DNA of 64,000 bases. It comes from Steinernema hermaphroditum (taxonomy: Eukaryota > Nematoda > Chromadorea > Rhabditida > Steinernematidae). Shown in pieces: positions 36,975 through 49,393 of the stretch. Positions within the stretch are counted from its first letter, which is position 1. Each line of letters opens with the position of its first letter. A program made the position numbers and the translations under genes. Below the pieces are notes generated by a model. It saw only the letters and a list, made by a program, of their open reading frames with translations, did no database searches and had not been told where the DNA came from. The DNA is taken from the NCBI GenBank assembly GCA_030435675.1, contig CM059625.1, positions 18,104,001 through 18,168,000 on the forward strand, given 5' to 3'.

Positions 36975-39900
36975 CTACAATCTATTGATAATATCTGAGA
37001 GAATGTCGAAGAATTGGTCTCTTTTTGATAGACCTTTAAAAACATAAGGCTTTCGACGACTCTTTAAGTAGATTTCAATTGTTTTCCCCGCTGTTGGAAG
37101 TATTTTTGAGTCAACCTGAAAAATGCCTCGCCTTTTATGCATCGTTAGTAATGTTACCTTTTTCACAGACGAAATGTTCTGTAATTGAATATACACGTCG
37201 TTTTTATCTGTTTTGTTCGATTTGAATATGAGACATCTGAAAAACCTCGTGAAACGTGTCACGTCCAGTGTTTTCTTACATATCATTTAAAATCAGGCAG
37301 CCCGCAATAAGATTGACAGGGAAAAACTTTTCGCTGTCCTGCAAGTAACAGTCCGTCGCTAAAAATTACTGTACGCCACTATTCAGAGAATTCTAGCATA
37401 CTTATTTCTAGATCCCTGTCATCACTTGCGACGGAATCGCTATCTGCTATGGAGAAGTAAACTGGATCGGTTTGGTCAGGTGTTTGAACGTTGTTCATGG
37501 CATTTCCGGTTTCAATTAGTAGAAGATTGGATTCGCTGGCTGTGCACTGATCCTCTAGAGACGGCCGTCTTGAGCGGTTAGGACCGATAGACAACAAACT
37601 ACGAGACTGAAATCAAAAAGAGTTAGCAGACATTAAAATTACTTATGAATATGGCGATAGTCTGGTGTTTCTTAGAATCTTGATGCGTGTGGCCCTTAAC
37701 AGAAATTGTGTGTTCAGAATAACTTAGTTAATTAGTTGCTTAATCAGTAGCTTAATTCCAACTCATGCCGGGTATTTTTCCATGCAATGTCAATCATTCA
37801 AGGCTACTCTACCGATTCCTTGTGAGTTGCCGTGGACGAACTTCGAAATCTACTGTAATCCGGCTCTGTGACCTTCGCTTAACTTTGATACCCAAATTCT
37901 TCTCCTCTCGTTCTTTCCATCGTTTCAACCAGAAATTCCTACGAACCAGACAGACAATCCCTGTTCTTCAAGTAAATATTTTTGCTGGACGTTTCTGTAT
38001 ACTTTTAACGTATGCCTGTATTGATAATGCAATGCAAATTGCAATTTTACCACTGGGACTGCATAGGATCTTAATCGCGCAGTGTTATGCAAAAATAAAG
38101 CACATCCTGTGAAAGAGTGATAAATTCTCTATTAAACCGTGTATAAAATACCAACTTATACTCTGTAAACCATGTCCAAAATTTGTATAAAAGATATTAA
38201 GGAAAAGTTTCCGGAAACTTTTGGGACAACATACTACACACACTAAACATACTTTTTTGACATGTCCATGAGAATTGACTGACAGCATGTTCGATGACAG
38301 ACTCGCATGAAGGGTATAATGATTGCGGATCGGAGAGAGCATCACCTTCCTCGGACTTACGGTGCCCCGCTCGCTCAATACAGGAAGCCTATCAAAAAAG
38401 TGGACAATAATATCAAATTTCTGACGCAGTCTCGGAAAACGGTTGAACAAATACGTTGTGATGAAAGTTTTTCCTCCTATTGCCACCACTGAAAACTCGC
38501 ACATTAAATATCTTGAAGTCGAAGACGATTTACGTACACACTATAGTTGTGCATGTGGAACCGGAGAGGGTCGATGTTGCAGTGAAGAATACAAGTATAA
38601 CGCAAAAGAATTTGAATGTTGTATCAGGGCGTCTCCACATGAATAAACTGGGAACGACTTCTTATGATTATTAGTGCAATGATTCTAACCTATTTAATTT
38701 CTCCAATACATCGGCGGTCAGCTTGAACAAAATCTGGGCCCTCCTCGCTATGTCAAAAACCAGCTGAGCGCCCGAAATGTCGAGCTTAGGTATCGGCAGT
38801 TCTTTCGTCGGTAAGAAATTCAGTCCCAAGTTTATGCCTCTAAAGTTGCGTCCTTCTCAGTTATATTTGGCTTCAGACGATCCTTACTTTTGTGTCCACA
38901 AGTAATTAACGGATAGCTGAAGAAGGATTATAAAGAAGAATACGCTCATTAACCACCCACGATATACTGAATAGAAGTACACCTGCAACAAACGTCACTA
39001 AGAATAATGGGGTTTGATTTTCAAATGACTAGAGCAGTAACATGTCAGATATTTGTATTTCTGTGATATACGTTTTTACCTCAAAGTCTATACCAAATAT
39101 ATGCTGCAGCCCATATGCTCTAAGATCATTTGAACTTACGAAGAAAAGCGACTGAACTTACAAAAAAAAGTGATAAAGTGACAAGCGGACTTTTCCACAT
39201 CTGTAACTCTCGCAGAGCTGCGCCTGTCTCGAGATATCCATGAGAGGCGGTAACTAAAGGTAAAGACGGTGTTCTACCATGGCTATCTTTCAAACTTACG
39301 GCATCTTTTAATATCGCGTTTCAGTGCGTTAGCACTGAATCTCATTTGCTCTCTACCAGAAAATGAAGGATCATCGGTGTTTTCAGACAGTGCCTGGATT
39401 ACATCCGCACACAATTCGCGAATTGAAGCGCTCCACTGCTCCCACCACGGCTCACCTACTTGTTCTTCGGCCATACCTGACACAGTGACTATTAGTATAG
39501 TTCAATTGCTCTCCATGCGAGTACCACTCTCATCGCGTTCGATTGGCGTTTGTCGAGTTTCGATCTCGCTAAGATCGGCCGTTCTTCTAAGAGTTGGAGT
39601 GTCACTGAAATGCCGTAAAGACTGATAAGTTGTAACACAGGAAACAAGCGTGATATTTGACTCCTGGTTCAGTGGACGATGTCTATATATAGGCGTTCTA
39701 TGGTTTTTCTCTTTACAAATATAACTCAGCAAAAGCACCCAATGCTCATCAGTACTATTCATACTAAACTAACTGCATCGAATTACAAATTATGCGCGAA
39801 AGCAAAAAAAAAACTTTATTTTTCAGACACGTACAGCGAAACGCGCAACTGAAATGCCATTTGTACAACTGGACTGACTTTTTAATAATAGACAAAATAG

Positions 39901-40821
39901 TTAATTGGGAACAGGATTTGTAAAAATAGCAAAAAATAAACATTCGCGACAAGTAAAAATCAAAACTGGACAGTTTCGTTTTGCATGAAAATCAGAATCA
40001 TATGGTGAACAGCGTCCCTTAATTTATGACCTGCGGGGAAGCTTTGCTTAGACTATAACCCGCAGTAGGAAACGTTTTGAAAAAGTTCTTGATTATGTCA
40101 ATATTAATGTTGTTTGTAAATTCAAAAATTATAAAATCAACTCACAGGTTGATACGGGATGGACGACTCGGCGGCGAATATTGTTCTAGTGGAGTTTCCG
40201 GTCGTTCGAACTCAGCGAGCACCGAAACTGTAAACATTAAACATAAACAGTGATGTATACCAAATAACAAATAAACAAGTGATTATCAATAAAGATGCAT
40301 GCATTGAGGGGAAGCTACTTCTTTACGATTTGGCTACTACACTTTTAATTACTACACGGTTGTTTCAGTCACAAACAAAACCAGATGTTAGCGTTGCTTG
40401 AAGACCTTGAAAAGAGCACCTTCCATTTCAAGGGTTTCAAGTACCTCATGAAAATTGGCTTGCGAATCTCGTTTTTTTTAAATGAGTGAGCTCAATTTGT
40501 GCACATGTGCATTGGGATTGATTTTTGATTAGTTGTTTTGCACCGCTATTCTTGTCACTCTAAGCAGAAAGGAACCGGCCTAAGGGTAAGTGAAGCCGAT
40601 TTGTGTTACGATATTAAATTTTTTACGCCAACGGCAACCGCTTAAGTTTAAAAACGAATGAGGTATTGAATTTCAGGCTTTGGTTATCTGGTTTGTTTGT
40701 GCATAAAAACATGACTAATACAATGGTCCTCACCAATATCGTAATTTTTAGCAAGTATTTCCATAAGATGATTAACTCCATGCTTGCTAACCGGGTCTTC
40801 CACCGATTTTGACGTTTTCAT
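36975..40821 (-). CDS. GRAMD4-like membrane protein with C-terminal GRAM domain
   Basis: Homologue of human GRAMD4, a membrane protein with a C-terminal GRAM (PH-like) domain linked in mammals to cell death at mitochondria/ER. Thirteen exons: 40821-40734, 40227-40146, 39682-39525, 39476-39300, 39253-39162, 38982-38888, 38839-38690, 38647-38538, 38488-38361, 37606-37402, 37358-37280, 37236-37158, 37115-36975 (527 residues). The match is clear from WKSPLVTLSLFFVYFYSVY and RGWLMSVFFFIILLQLSVNY (membrane segments), through the DIARRAQILFKLTADVLEKL helix, LFMWRRPDTTFKFF and YLFNRFPRLRQKFD, to the GRAM end LPTAGKTIEIYLKSRRKPYV. The first three exons have no firm homology; they are included because phases and acceptors fit, with cattttcag directly before the ATG. 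An extra exon inside intron 9 (37607-38360) cannot be excluded. Confidence 0.8.
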
Positions 40822-41387
40822 CTGAAAATGTGGAGAGATATCCTTATTCGCGCAATCACAGGACAAATGAATGAAATAATTTTCAGAGCAGCAACTGCGC
40901 AAGCGTTCCTCGCGTAGTAGTGAAAGCTGACATCAGTTCTCCTCTGCTTTGTCAATCCGCGCGCGACGTCAGACTCAGACCGTCTTGACGGCTACCAAAA
41001 ACGTCACCATGCTATCGCAACGCAATGGAAAAGGGGCAAGTTCTGTTTTCAATTTGCAAGGCAGCGGAACAACATAACGTGTTGAACCTAGTAGGTGATT
41101 GCATACGGGGTAGCTTTAGTACAAACGAAGCAGAAGATAAAATCAGCCGAGTAAGATAATATCGAAAAAGCTGGTTCGCGGTGCGAACCGTACTTGTGCA
41201 GAAGTTGCCGTACAGGCACAGAAGATGCATATTGTGGTGCAATGTATTATGTTAAGCAAAAAAGGATGTTAGAGAACAGCAAGGAGTTATTTTCACAAAG
41301 TGTGTAATGCAGCGTGCTCCCTCGTTGAATTGTACAGGAACCGGATTTCGTTGTTTTTGTGTTTTTTGGACGGGTAACGACCGTTCA

Positions 41388-41738
41388 TTATTTCGAGATC
41401 TTACGGGATTTTTTTACACGATTTATATTTCCGAACCAAAAATTAAATCGTATAGGCATATACGCACAATGAACAACAAATTCAAACCGTAGTCGCTTAT
41501 TGTCATCTCGTTTCCGAAGAGCAGACGAATCCGAATAGAATGCAGTGTTCTCTTCAGTTTGCGTTGGCGCCGAAGTAGTAAAGAACGGCGGTGAAGACCA
41601 GCGAATGGAGCGGAATTCCGTTATCGGATCAGCTGTTGCCGAGGACTTCGGAGTTGCAGCGATTCTTCGGCGACTTGAATGGTGGCGCGGGTGAAGTGGG
41701 GCGTCGGCGGCGATCTTCTTAGTAACACAGTGGAACAA
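41388..41738 (-). other. Unassigned open frame, Ser/Pro/Arg-rich
   Basis: An uninterrupted frame of about 116 codons whose middle part (KSSATADPITEFRSIRWSSP and the following Thr/Glu-rich stretch) looks coding-like in composition and GC. Its end is AT-rich and probably past a splice donor. No domain or partner exon was found. It could be a disordered N-terminal exon of an unrecognised gene, or chance. Confidence 0.2.
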
Positions 41739-43148
41739 CGTCTCCCTCGTGTTCCAGGTCTTCTGGCCGGGGCGATCACTGTGCCAAGAACGACGGTCAA
41801 GGACGACTTCTCTCTTAACTCAATCGGGGAACCTCAGAGAAAGTGAGTGGACGTCACCGACACAAATTAAAGACCTCGAGATCTTATAAAAAATTGGTGA
41901 TAACATTAAAACGAGGGTGCCTAGTCATCTAAAAACAAGCAGTATTTAACTAGTGTTTATTACACAGATGCGGCTAGCTACCCCGCGAGATTGTTTCTAC
42001 TTGCTTAACAAGTCGCTACCTAAAAGCAATTAACAACTGGGTAACATTTTACTGCACTACGGCGACAAAGCTCAAGCGAAAACAGCTATAACAAAGCGCG
42101 GAAACGTATGCGAGAAACACCTGCTAATTGAATGAGAATCATATGTACCTGAATCAGTTATGAAGATATTGGTCAGGCAATCGGAGTGAGATAGAACACA
42201 GTTTCTTCTAAAAACACCTTGTTGCGATTGACGGCAAAGAGCATATTGATTGTATGTGAGTCGTTCTTGCTTAAAGTATGGCCACAGCTACCCTTTTACA
42301 AACGTTCATAAAGGAACAGTTAATACAAGTCCCGCTGAAGCTGCATTGTTTACATTACGCATGGCGAATTGTATTTCTTGCTGTTCGGTATTCAATATCT
42401 CGTTAGTGTTTCTGTCACAAGGGAACGGTCGAACATGTAACGCTAAGGTGGACGGGTGCCCTGAAAAATGCTGGGTGCCCTCGCTCAAACAGAAGCGAGA
42501 AACAGTTCTGAGTGTGTGGTTATATACATATGTGTACTTTCCTTTAGATGTCATATTGTATGAAATATTTCGTATCATTCAGCGCGAAGTAAAAGTTTTA
42601 CACCACCGTAAAACACTTCAATGTGACTAAACATCAGGTGATTAGTTATTTATGCTTAAATAATGTTTTTCTTTGAGTTTCACACGTTGTGAAGTTGAAT
42701 GAAAATGAAAGGATAGAACGACGATTCCAACTCCTTAGCAAACATGGCAGACAGATAACGTACCACCTACGCCACATTGACAAGGTTTTCCCGCGCCGCA
42801 CTCGTATATATCCCTATACTCATAACTTTAAACGTCTTTCTCTCGCTCGTGTTTGAGCGGCAAAAGCTAGTATTTTGCGCATTTTGCACATTCGCCTAGG
42901 GCTATCGTTTGCCCCTAGTGTCATGTCGATCTCAGCGTCACATGTTTGACCGTTCCCTTGTCAGAGCTGTTGTATGATGTTCTTTCGTTATAAACCTTAC
43001 AAACACATTTTTATCAAAGAGCAACGTTTACAGTTTATTTGGCTAAAAAAAATTAAGAATACACCACCCAGTTTACAACAGCCAACAGCCAAACAATTAC
43101 ATCGTGGCATGTTTTAAAAGACGTATGATAATAATTGATAATAGATAG
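41739..43148. other. Intergenic
   Basis: About 1.4 kb containing the presumed 3' untranslated region of the mARC-like gene and otherwise nothing recognised. Short open frames near 42250-42630 on both strands carry no family signature. Confidence 0.4.
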
Positions 43149-44374
43149 TTAAAACGGAGTCGATTTATAACGAGCAAATACGGCGTCTCCTGTATTCACC
43201 GTACCACTCTTGATGAGTCCCATATAAACTCCAAATATAGGACTTTGCTTAAATTCGGCTCGCATTTTACCCTCAGGAGCAAGCCTGTATTCTCGAAGTT
43301 TTTTAATTGGCTGGCTCTCTGGATTCTTGCTTGCAGTGTCCGGTGTAATTGTCGTCATAACACATCTAACACCAAATAAATATACAACTACATATAGATT
43401 ACCTGTCGCATGGTCTATAACAAACGAATTCAGTATTGTTTATGCGAAGTTGAAGCCAGCGATCCTCATTGTGTGGAGGTGGGCCGGATACAACGATATT
43501 TGGACGAAAATTCTTGTGAGTGACGGGAGGAACCCCAGCACTTTGAAGTTGTTCGTTCAGGTAATCAACAGATGCCAAAGAAAATGCATGGTATGGCGCA
43601 TTATCAACAAACGAGTGCTGGATAAAGATGACACTAATGATGTTTCAAGTGTACTCAACCTCGTCTGTTCTTATGGGTACTGCATTATTCCACCAATTTT
43701 GAGACGTAGTGAGACGACGGTCCGAGTACAGATCTTGCTGATAATACACGAGGCGGCATGGCTTATCTTGTAGGTTCAAGAAATCAGTTATAAATGAAGC
43801 AACATCGTCACCGCAATCCAGACCATCTTGGCGTTCTTTGTGAAACAGACTGAAAGGCATTTTACTATAAAGTACTCTAAACAGGCGTGTACGTCGACGG
43901 ACGAGTGATGTGGTCCTTAAGAATCTTCTCGAGGTTTACGCCTAATTGCTTCCCATCGGGCGTTCGCAGTTCTAGCACGTTTTCCTTAACGTGAGCTTCA
44001 AGAAGCATCAGCTTTGGCATTTGCCGAGATGTATAGAAATGATTTGTCTCGTCGTCGATAACCAAAAAGAATCGATCAAAGTCTTCGCCGCTGGAAGGTC
44101 CCAATAATTCACATTTTAGCGTTTCAACCTAAAGCATAATCCAGGATTATAACCGTCTAGAGAAATAGGGCGATGTTTTCAATACCTCGTTTCCTTTGCA
44201 AGACTTTATAGGGTAAACGTAAAGGTGCTCAACTTTGCCAATCTCCACCCACGGATATCGCCATTCGAAATAAGCACGGCGTACGTACTGGTAGACAGGA
44301 ATGGCGATCAGTGCGCTTGATGCCACCGCAAGTCCGAGCCTTACATCTCTGCGGCCGAAAAGATCTGCCGCCAT
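43149..44374 (-). CDS. MOSC-domain mitochondrial amidoxime-reducing component (mARC-like)
   Basis: A molybdenum-cofactor enzyme of the mARC family, which reduces N-hydroxylated compounds at the mitochondrial outer membrane with cytochrome b5. Five exons: 44374-44186, 44128-43893, 43849-43660, 43617-43403, 43365-43149 (348 residues). An N-terminal membrane anchor (LGLAVASSALIAIPVYQYV) precedes the MOSC N-terminal barrel (VEHLYVYPIKSCKGNEVETL), then FLVIDDETNHFY, CGDDVASFITDFLNL, and NFRPNIVVSGPPPHNEDRW. The segment RPCDRCVMTTITPDT contains the Cys expected to ligate molybdenum, aligned with ACSRC of human mARC1. The C-terminus has FGVYMGLIKSGTVNTGDAVF. Intron 4 is only 37 nt. C. elegans has more than one such gene, so no symbol is given. 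Confidence 0.92.
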
Positions 44375-44640
44375 CGTTATCGGCGTAAATACGAGAAAAC
44401 GAGCAGGCAGTAGAAGCGCAACTGGTCGACGACCTGCTGAACGATAGTGCTGACGTGCAAAACGGTACTATCGGTGCGCGAACCCATCGATCGAAATCGC
44501 ATAGCATTTGGAAGGACCACATTAGATTAGAAAAGATCAGTAATAATAAGCCAAAAATTTTATCAACTACTGAGCAATTTTTTGATTGAAGAAAAGAAGT
44601 TTAGGTCACGGAATATATTTCATTTTTACCGCGCAAATTA

Positions 44641-45909
44641 TTTGGTTGGTACATTGAAAATATCGCTTTTTCGTTTTTCGTCTATTTTCGCACTGTGTAA
44701 CGCTGGGACAAGATGGGTTAGTGCTTTCGTACGGGTGATGGATTAAGTTCCCAGACTATGGGTTCCAATGCCCCGCATTCATGTTTTCTACATTCTTTGA
44801 ACTATTTTATTTTCATGGTCCGCAAAGCACCACCTAGAGATCCGAAACAGCAAACTTTCAACCATCTCTCCGAGGGACTATTTACTCGATAGGCGGTCTG
44901 CTTTCTTAGCTGCGCTTACAGCTGAACTTTCGCTTCCACGCGCACACGCCGTTCTCTTCTTGTAATGTCATTGTGAGAGCAAATTCCAGGAACATGACAA
45001 ATTTGGTCAAAAAGCACTTGACTCGGAAGATGCTAAGCTTTCTTCTTGATTTAACAAATTGTAACGAAGGGTATACCGACCACGTGGGTGCCCAGCTAAG
45101 TTGCTCGAAAACCATGGTCACCAATGCCCCAACGCCTTAGGCTACAAGTGGAATTGGAAGCTCCGGTTTCTCATGACTTCACCGACCCCTTGATCCGCCA
45201 GCACAACTCATTGATCTGCTCTTATCCGTATTTCCAAATGCAAATCTTTTAATTATTCTTGCTGACTGCTAAGGTCATGTGGGCTCTATCTATGTGATCC
45301 ATTGCACGACTTGATGAAATAGCGCAGGAATAGAAGCCAAAGATTGAGTTGTGGTCAGAAACAGGTCGCAAAAGTAATATGTCACTATGTAAATGCGATG
45401 CTATAGAAGCACGGGGATGAAAAATGTTCATAGGATAGAACAACTTCTCATCAACAGTTTCCAGCTAATATAACAGAAAATCTCTCTTCCTTATTCAATA
45501 TAGGGTAGGAACTAGGAATCGTATTCGGTGTTTGATCAATTTCAATAGGAGCATGCTATGTTTGATAATTTAGATTGACCTCAAAACTGCTACTCATCTT
45601 CATCTGAAACTTAGATAGTTATTGGGCATGTAGGCAACCAACAGCTCTATCCGATAGCTGCTTGTACGCGACTGGCGGAAATATTAACTAACTAAAAGGA
45701 GGCAAAACTTGTAATGAGGCCAAAAAGTGGTGAAGTGGGAGTTTACGACCTGGAACCTCCCCTATTTTACAGTGGAGTGGCCAGGCTTCTCTTCAAGAAT
45801 AGCTTTGAGGCAGTGTAGTTAAATGTTGTATACCACAAGTCAAATATACATCTTCATGCTTAAAAACATGCTCTGAGAAAAAAGCGACATTTTCAGTGTA
45901 GCAACCCAA
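44641..45909. mobile_element. Mariner-family relic C, full-length size (1269 bp)
   Basis: Left end TTTGGTTGGTACATTGAAAA and right end (reverse complement) TTGGGTTGCTACACTGAAAA lie between TA dinucleotides (44639-44640 and 45910-45911). The ends match those of relics A and B in layout, and the length is that of an intact mariner. The interior has many stops. A weak plus-strand remnant (TWNLP, FYSSGVARL) near 45750-45790 could be the transposase C-terminus, which is not certain. It starts 266 bp upstream of the mARC-like gene. Confidence 0.7.
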
Positions 45910-46004
45910 TAGATATCGCGACATTCGAAATTGGACGATATTAAATGTGATTTACATAGAACATTACGTGATAGCATTTGCTATGATGAGTAAACGGTCG
46001 GGTC

Positions 46005-46270
46005 CACTCTCTGTCACTGAAGTTCGCTGAATGAGCTGAGAGAGCGGGCGCCCTTAGCCGTCGTTGTTAGCATAATGATCGCACCGTTCTAATCCGTCGT
46101 AGCTGGCATGAAATGTAAGCCGAATCACATCTCGCTAGGAATACCGTCAGCATAGCTCGACCACACGCGGCAACTACTCAAGGCGAAGAACCGCTCAAAC
46201 CCCGCAGTTCTGCAGTTCGACTTAAGGGACGAACTACCACACAAACCACGTGATATGACCTGTGATCGGA
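46005..46270 (+). repeat. Dispersed repeat family D, copy 2
   Basis: Aligns in the same orientation with 26620-26860 (shared blocks around TCGCTGAATGA, GTCGTTGTT, CCGTCGT-GCTGGCAT and ACATCTCGC). The sequence is diverged and has no coding frame or terminal repeats that I can identify. It follows mariner relic C by about 100 bp. Confidence 0.55.
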
Positions 46271-47989
46271 CGCAAACTAAACGGGTGCGACCTATAACCG
46301 CTATTTCACTTCTATACTGGGCGCACAGCCCAATGCAGTATGTCATTAAATTCCTGGGATTTTTAAATAAATGAGTTTTTTTGGCTAGTGCACCTTAGCA
46401 AAACCCAGCAATAACGCCAAAATTCATCAAATGCACCTCCATGTTCAGTTTTTTGATACTAGAAAACTATATTGCGTGGCACAACATAAATCTTAATACG
46501 TTCCTGCCTCACGCATGCATAACACGCATATTTCACACTGCCTCACCTGAGACATAATACGAAGAAGGCAATCGAAGGCTTCTGGTCGCAAAGGATACGC
46601 GCAAATAAAAGGTTTGCTCATCAACAGAGCACGTGTGCGCCAACTTCAAGGGCCGTGACTGAACTCTTCAGAAGGCGGAAACACTTAACGTATCAAGCTT
46701 CAACACATTGGGTTTTCCATACGCAATGTAAATAATCACTAAGTAAGCAACACTACACGAGTACTATTTGTAGCCTAGCCAGATAGGTAGTTGATTGAGC
46801 GTTTAAAATTCTTGTACGGTTTGTTGAAGCTGTAACCTTTTGTGGGACTTTCTGTACATTTAGGAGTTTTTCAAATTTCAGGACGATGCCATTACACATC
46901 CAGCGCGATAGAAAGAAAAAGAAATGAAAATTTCTATTCGTCGCATTCCTACTTGATAAATCAGATAAATCAACTCGGCTTTGGAGAAGAGAATCCCAGA
47001 ATTTGTGCAGCATTGCTTAAGGGTGCGAAATTGTGTGGCAGCACAAAAAAGAGCCACTGGCAACTTCAAACGCTTTCCCAACACAACTCCAATTGTTGCA
47101 GGCAATTGCAGACAATCTACTTTTCATATTAGCTTTAATTGTTTCACTTGCGATAGGAACATGTGCCGCGTAATGGACCCACATGACGGCGTAACGAATG
47201 AGGTCGTCAACACCACGTTATTCTCCCTCTCTTCTGGGTCAGTCGTGCGCGAAAGGAGTGAGAGTTTGGCGAGGTGTAGTCCAGGCGAGGTGTAGTCCGC
47301 GAAGAGCTTCAGTGAAGAAGATTCAACCGGTTTGCACGATGGTGAGACGCCCTGGAGGTGTAAAACACGGCGAATGAGCAATCAGGATAATTGCTCAAGC
47401 GGAGTGGTGGAACGACCCTCTACGCTCACGGCAGATTCTTGACGTTGCTGACCAGCGGTGTAGTTGTATACAGACGTTCTCTGGATTGGAGAATGAATGG
47501 TTTTGTGCATTCCTGCGCTTGTGGAAAGTAAAAAAAATTGAAATGCGATTCTCTTTATTTGGCGCAAGGCCATAAATACATTAATTTAATGTTCACAAGA
47601 GATGTCCACCATTTCGGGTGCGTTTCGTTGCGTCCGAAGATCGTAGGGAATGGACAAGAACAGCGCAGATCATACACACTCTGAAGATGATCGATACGGG
47701 CATAGAGGGATAATTAATAAACTCTCTCCGAATAGAATTTGGCAAGACATCTGATGTGAACAAAAGGAACTAGACGTTCGAACAGGCCGTTGCTCTACAG
47801 AAGTCGACAACTGCTTTTAAAAATAACCGAAAGGGAAAATTTAAGTGAAGATGTTGACTTGTTGAGAGAAAGAGGCCGTATTCGCTACTACGTTGGGGGA
47901 TTTTGATAGAAAGCAAGAACAATAAAGACAGAAGCTGGGAAGGAACACCCGATATGGCGAGGGACTGGCAGTGAAAGGGTGGGGAAAGT
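46271..47989. other. Intergenic, downstream of collagen gene
   Basis: About 1.7 kb. It includes the 3' flank of the minus-strand collagen gene and otherwise no exon, RNA gene or repeat that I recognise. Open frames at 46753-47013 (-) and 46981-47295 (+) overlap and look like chance. Confidence 0.4.
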
Positions 47990-49322
47990 TTATCGGCGAG
48001 TGCCGTCTTCGAAAAAGACTCCACCGTCGAGAGCGCAGTACTTGGGGCAGATACCGCGCTCTCCCTGGGGACCGGGCTGACCACTCTGGCCAGGCGCTCC
48101 GTTCTCTCCAGAGGGTCCAGGAGGTCCAGGGGGTCCAGGAGGTCCAACCGGTCCGGGCTGACCGGGCTGTCCGTCGCGGCCAGGAGGTCCGTCGGGTCCA
48201 GGGAGACCAGGGGATCCTAAATATCACATAACACTTCCATATGTTTATGAATTCCGATTCGTACCAGGCTCTCCGGGCTGTCCTGGGTCACCGGGAATGG
48301 CAGGGGTGCTAAGAGCGGGACGTCCGGGTTCACCACGTTCTCCGTCGTTTCCAGGAGTGCCGGGAGGTCCAGGAGGTCCGTTAGGTCCGCTGTTTCCAGG
48401 AGGTCCTGAGATTATATTACCTTGCTTCTGCTACTAGCCGTAGAGACTTACCGTTATTTCCAGGTCGGCCAGGAGAGCCGGGACGTCCAGGGTTGCCAGG
48501 GTTTCCGGAAGGTCCAGGCGGTCCGGGGGGTCCGGGCGGGCACGGGTTGCAAGGCGGGATCTCTTGCTCTTCGCACACAACAGGAGGACGGCCAGGAGTT
48601 CCAGGTCTACCGGGAGCGCCAGGAACGCCAGGCTTTCCGTTCTGTCCAGGGGGTCCAGGACGTCCAGGGTGACCGGGCTTGCAGCACGACTCGCAACCGC
48701 CGGCCTGACGAGCCACACGAGTTTTGTTACCGGAGGCCATGGCGAAACCGATGGGCTTCTTGGAGGATACCTCAGAAATGATATCACGCGCCGATGTCTG
48801 AAACGGGTGTCATTATTTCCCGGACTTCCAGAAGTGTCATTGTGATGGACACTGAGTGAACATTAGTCACTTCAAAACAGGTTTACAGTGCTTGACCATT
48901 CCAGAAACCACATATTTTCATTACACTATAGTTTGCGGAAACAAAAGTTGAAAAGGACTGTAAATCAATTGCAATTTTGTAATTGATAGTTGCTGTCGCA
49001 GAACAATCTTTGGCCAATTTTGCCAAATCGCAAATTATCATTTGAAAAAGTTTCACACTTCTGAAATAGCCTGACTCAATTAAGCGCACAATTGGGTGCT
49101 GATGCAAAAACTGCGAAAGATCAAACTCTAGAAATGAAAAGGATTGTAGGTGGGGAGACTCGCCTTGCAGAACTGGAGATCTTTCTTAGTCTGCTCTTGA
49201 ATATGGTCGACAAAGTTGTACACAATTGGCATCGTGATACAAACGCTGAGAATAGCGATCAAGGAGAAGGTGACGGCCGAGTAGGCCACAAGCTTGTAGG
49301 CGCGCTCCCGCTGATCCTCCAT
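47990..49322 (-). CDS. Cuticle collagen
   Basis: A nematode cuticular collagen, secreted by the hypodermis. Four exons: 49322-49164, 48797-48452, 48405-48265, 48216-47990 (290 residues). The N-terminus has the usual membrane-anchor/signal region ([20 protein letters not shown], then [11 protein letters not shown]). Cys clusters ([17 protein letters not shown]) frame interrupted Gly-X-Y blocks rich in GPPGPPG. The C-terminus is [19 protein letters not shown], a form shared by many C. elegans collagens. No clear subtilisin-type processing site (R-x-x-R) was pinned down. Intron 1 (48798-49163) is GC-AG (donor gcgagt) and unusually long for the family. Which C. elegans col/sqt/dpy/bli gene is orthologous cannot be told from the sequence alone. 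Confidence 0.95.
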
Positions 49323-49370
49323 GCTGCTGATGTGCTGAAGACACAGATGCTGGATCGAGACACCTCGTCC

Positions 49371-49393
49371 ACTTATAAGCTTTCCTTAAATAG
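49371..49393 (-). promoter_or_regulatory. TATA-like box of the collagen gene
   Basis: On the minus strand the sequence reads TATTTAAGGAAAGCTTATAA, 50-70 bases before the collagen ATG. Two AT-rich TATA-like cores lie side by side in otherwise GC-rich DNA, at a distance that fits a core promoter with a short leader. The assignment is by position and composition only. Confidence 0.4.

Noticed and set aside
39000..39110. Extra GRAMD4 exon around 39090-39130 (-)
   Set aside because: In the correct phase it contains a stop. The flanking exons join in frame, and their length matches human GRAMD4 without it.
47971..48231. Plus-strand ORF over the collagen repeats
   Set aside because: Antisense of Gly-X-Y codons, which are open in all frames because of their GC-rich composition.
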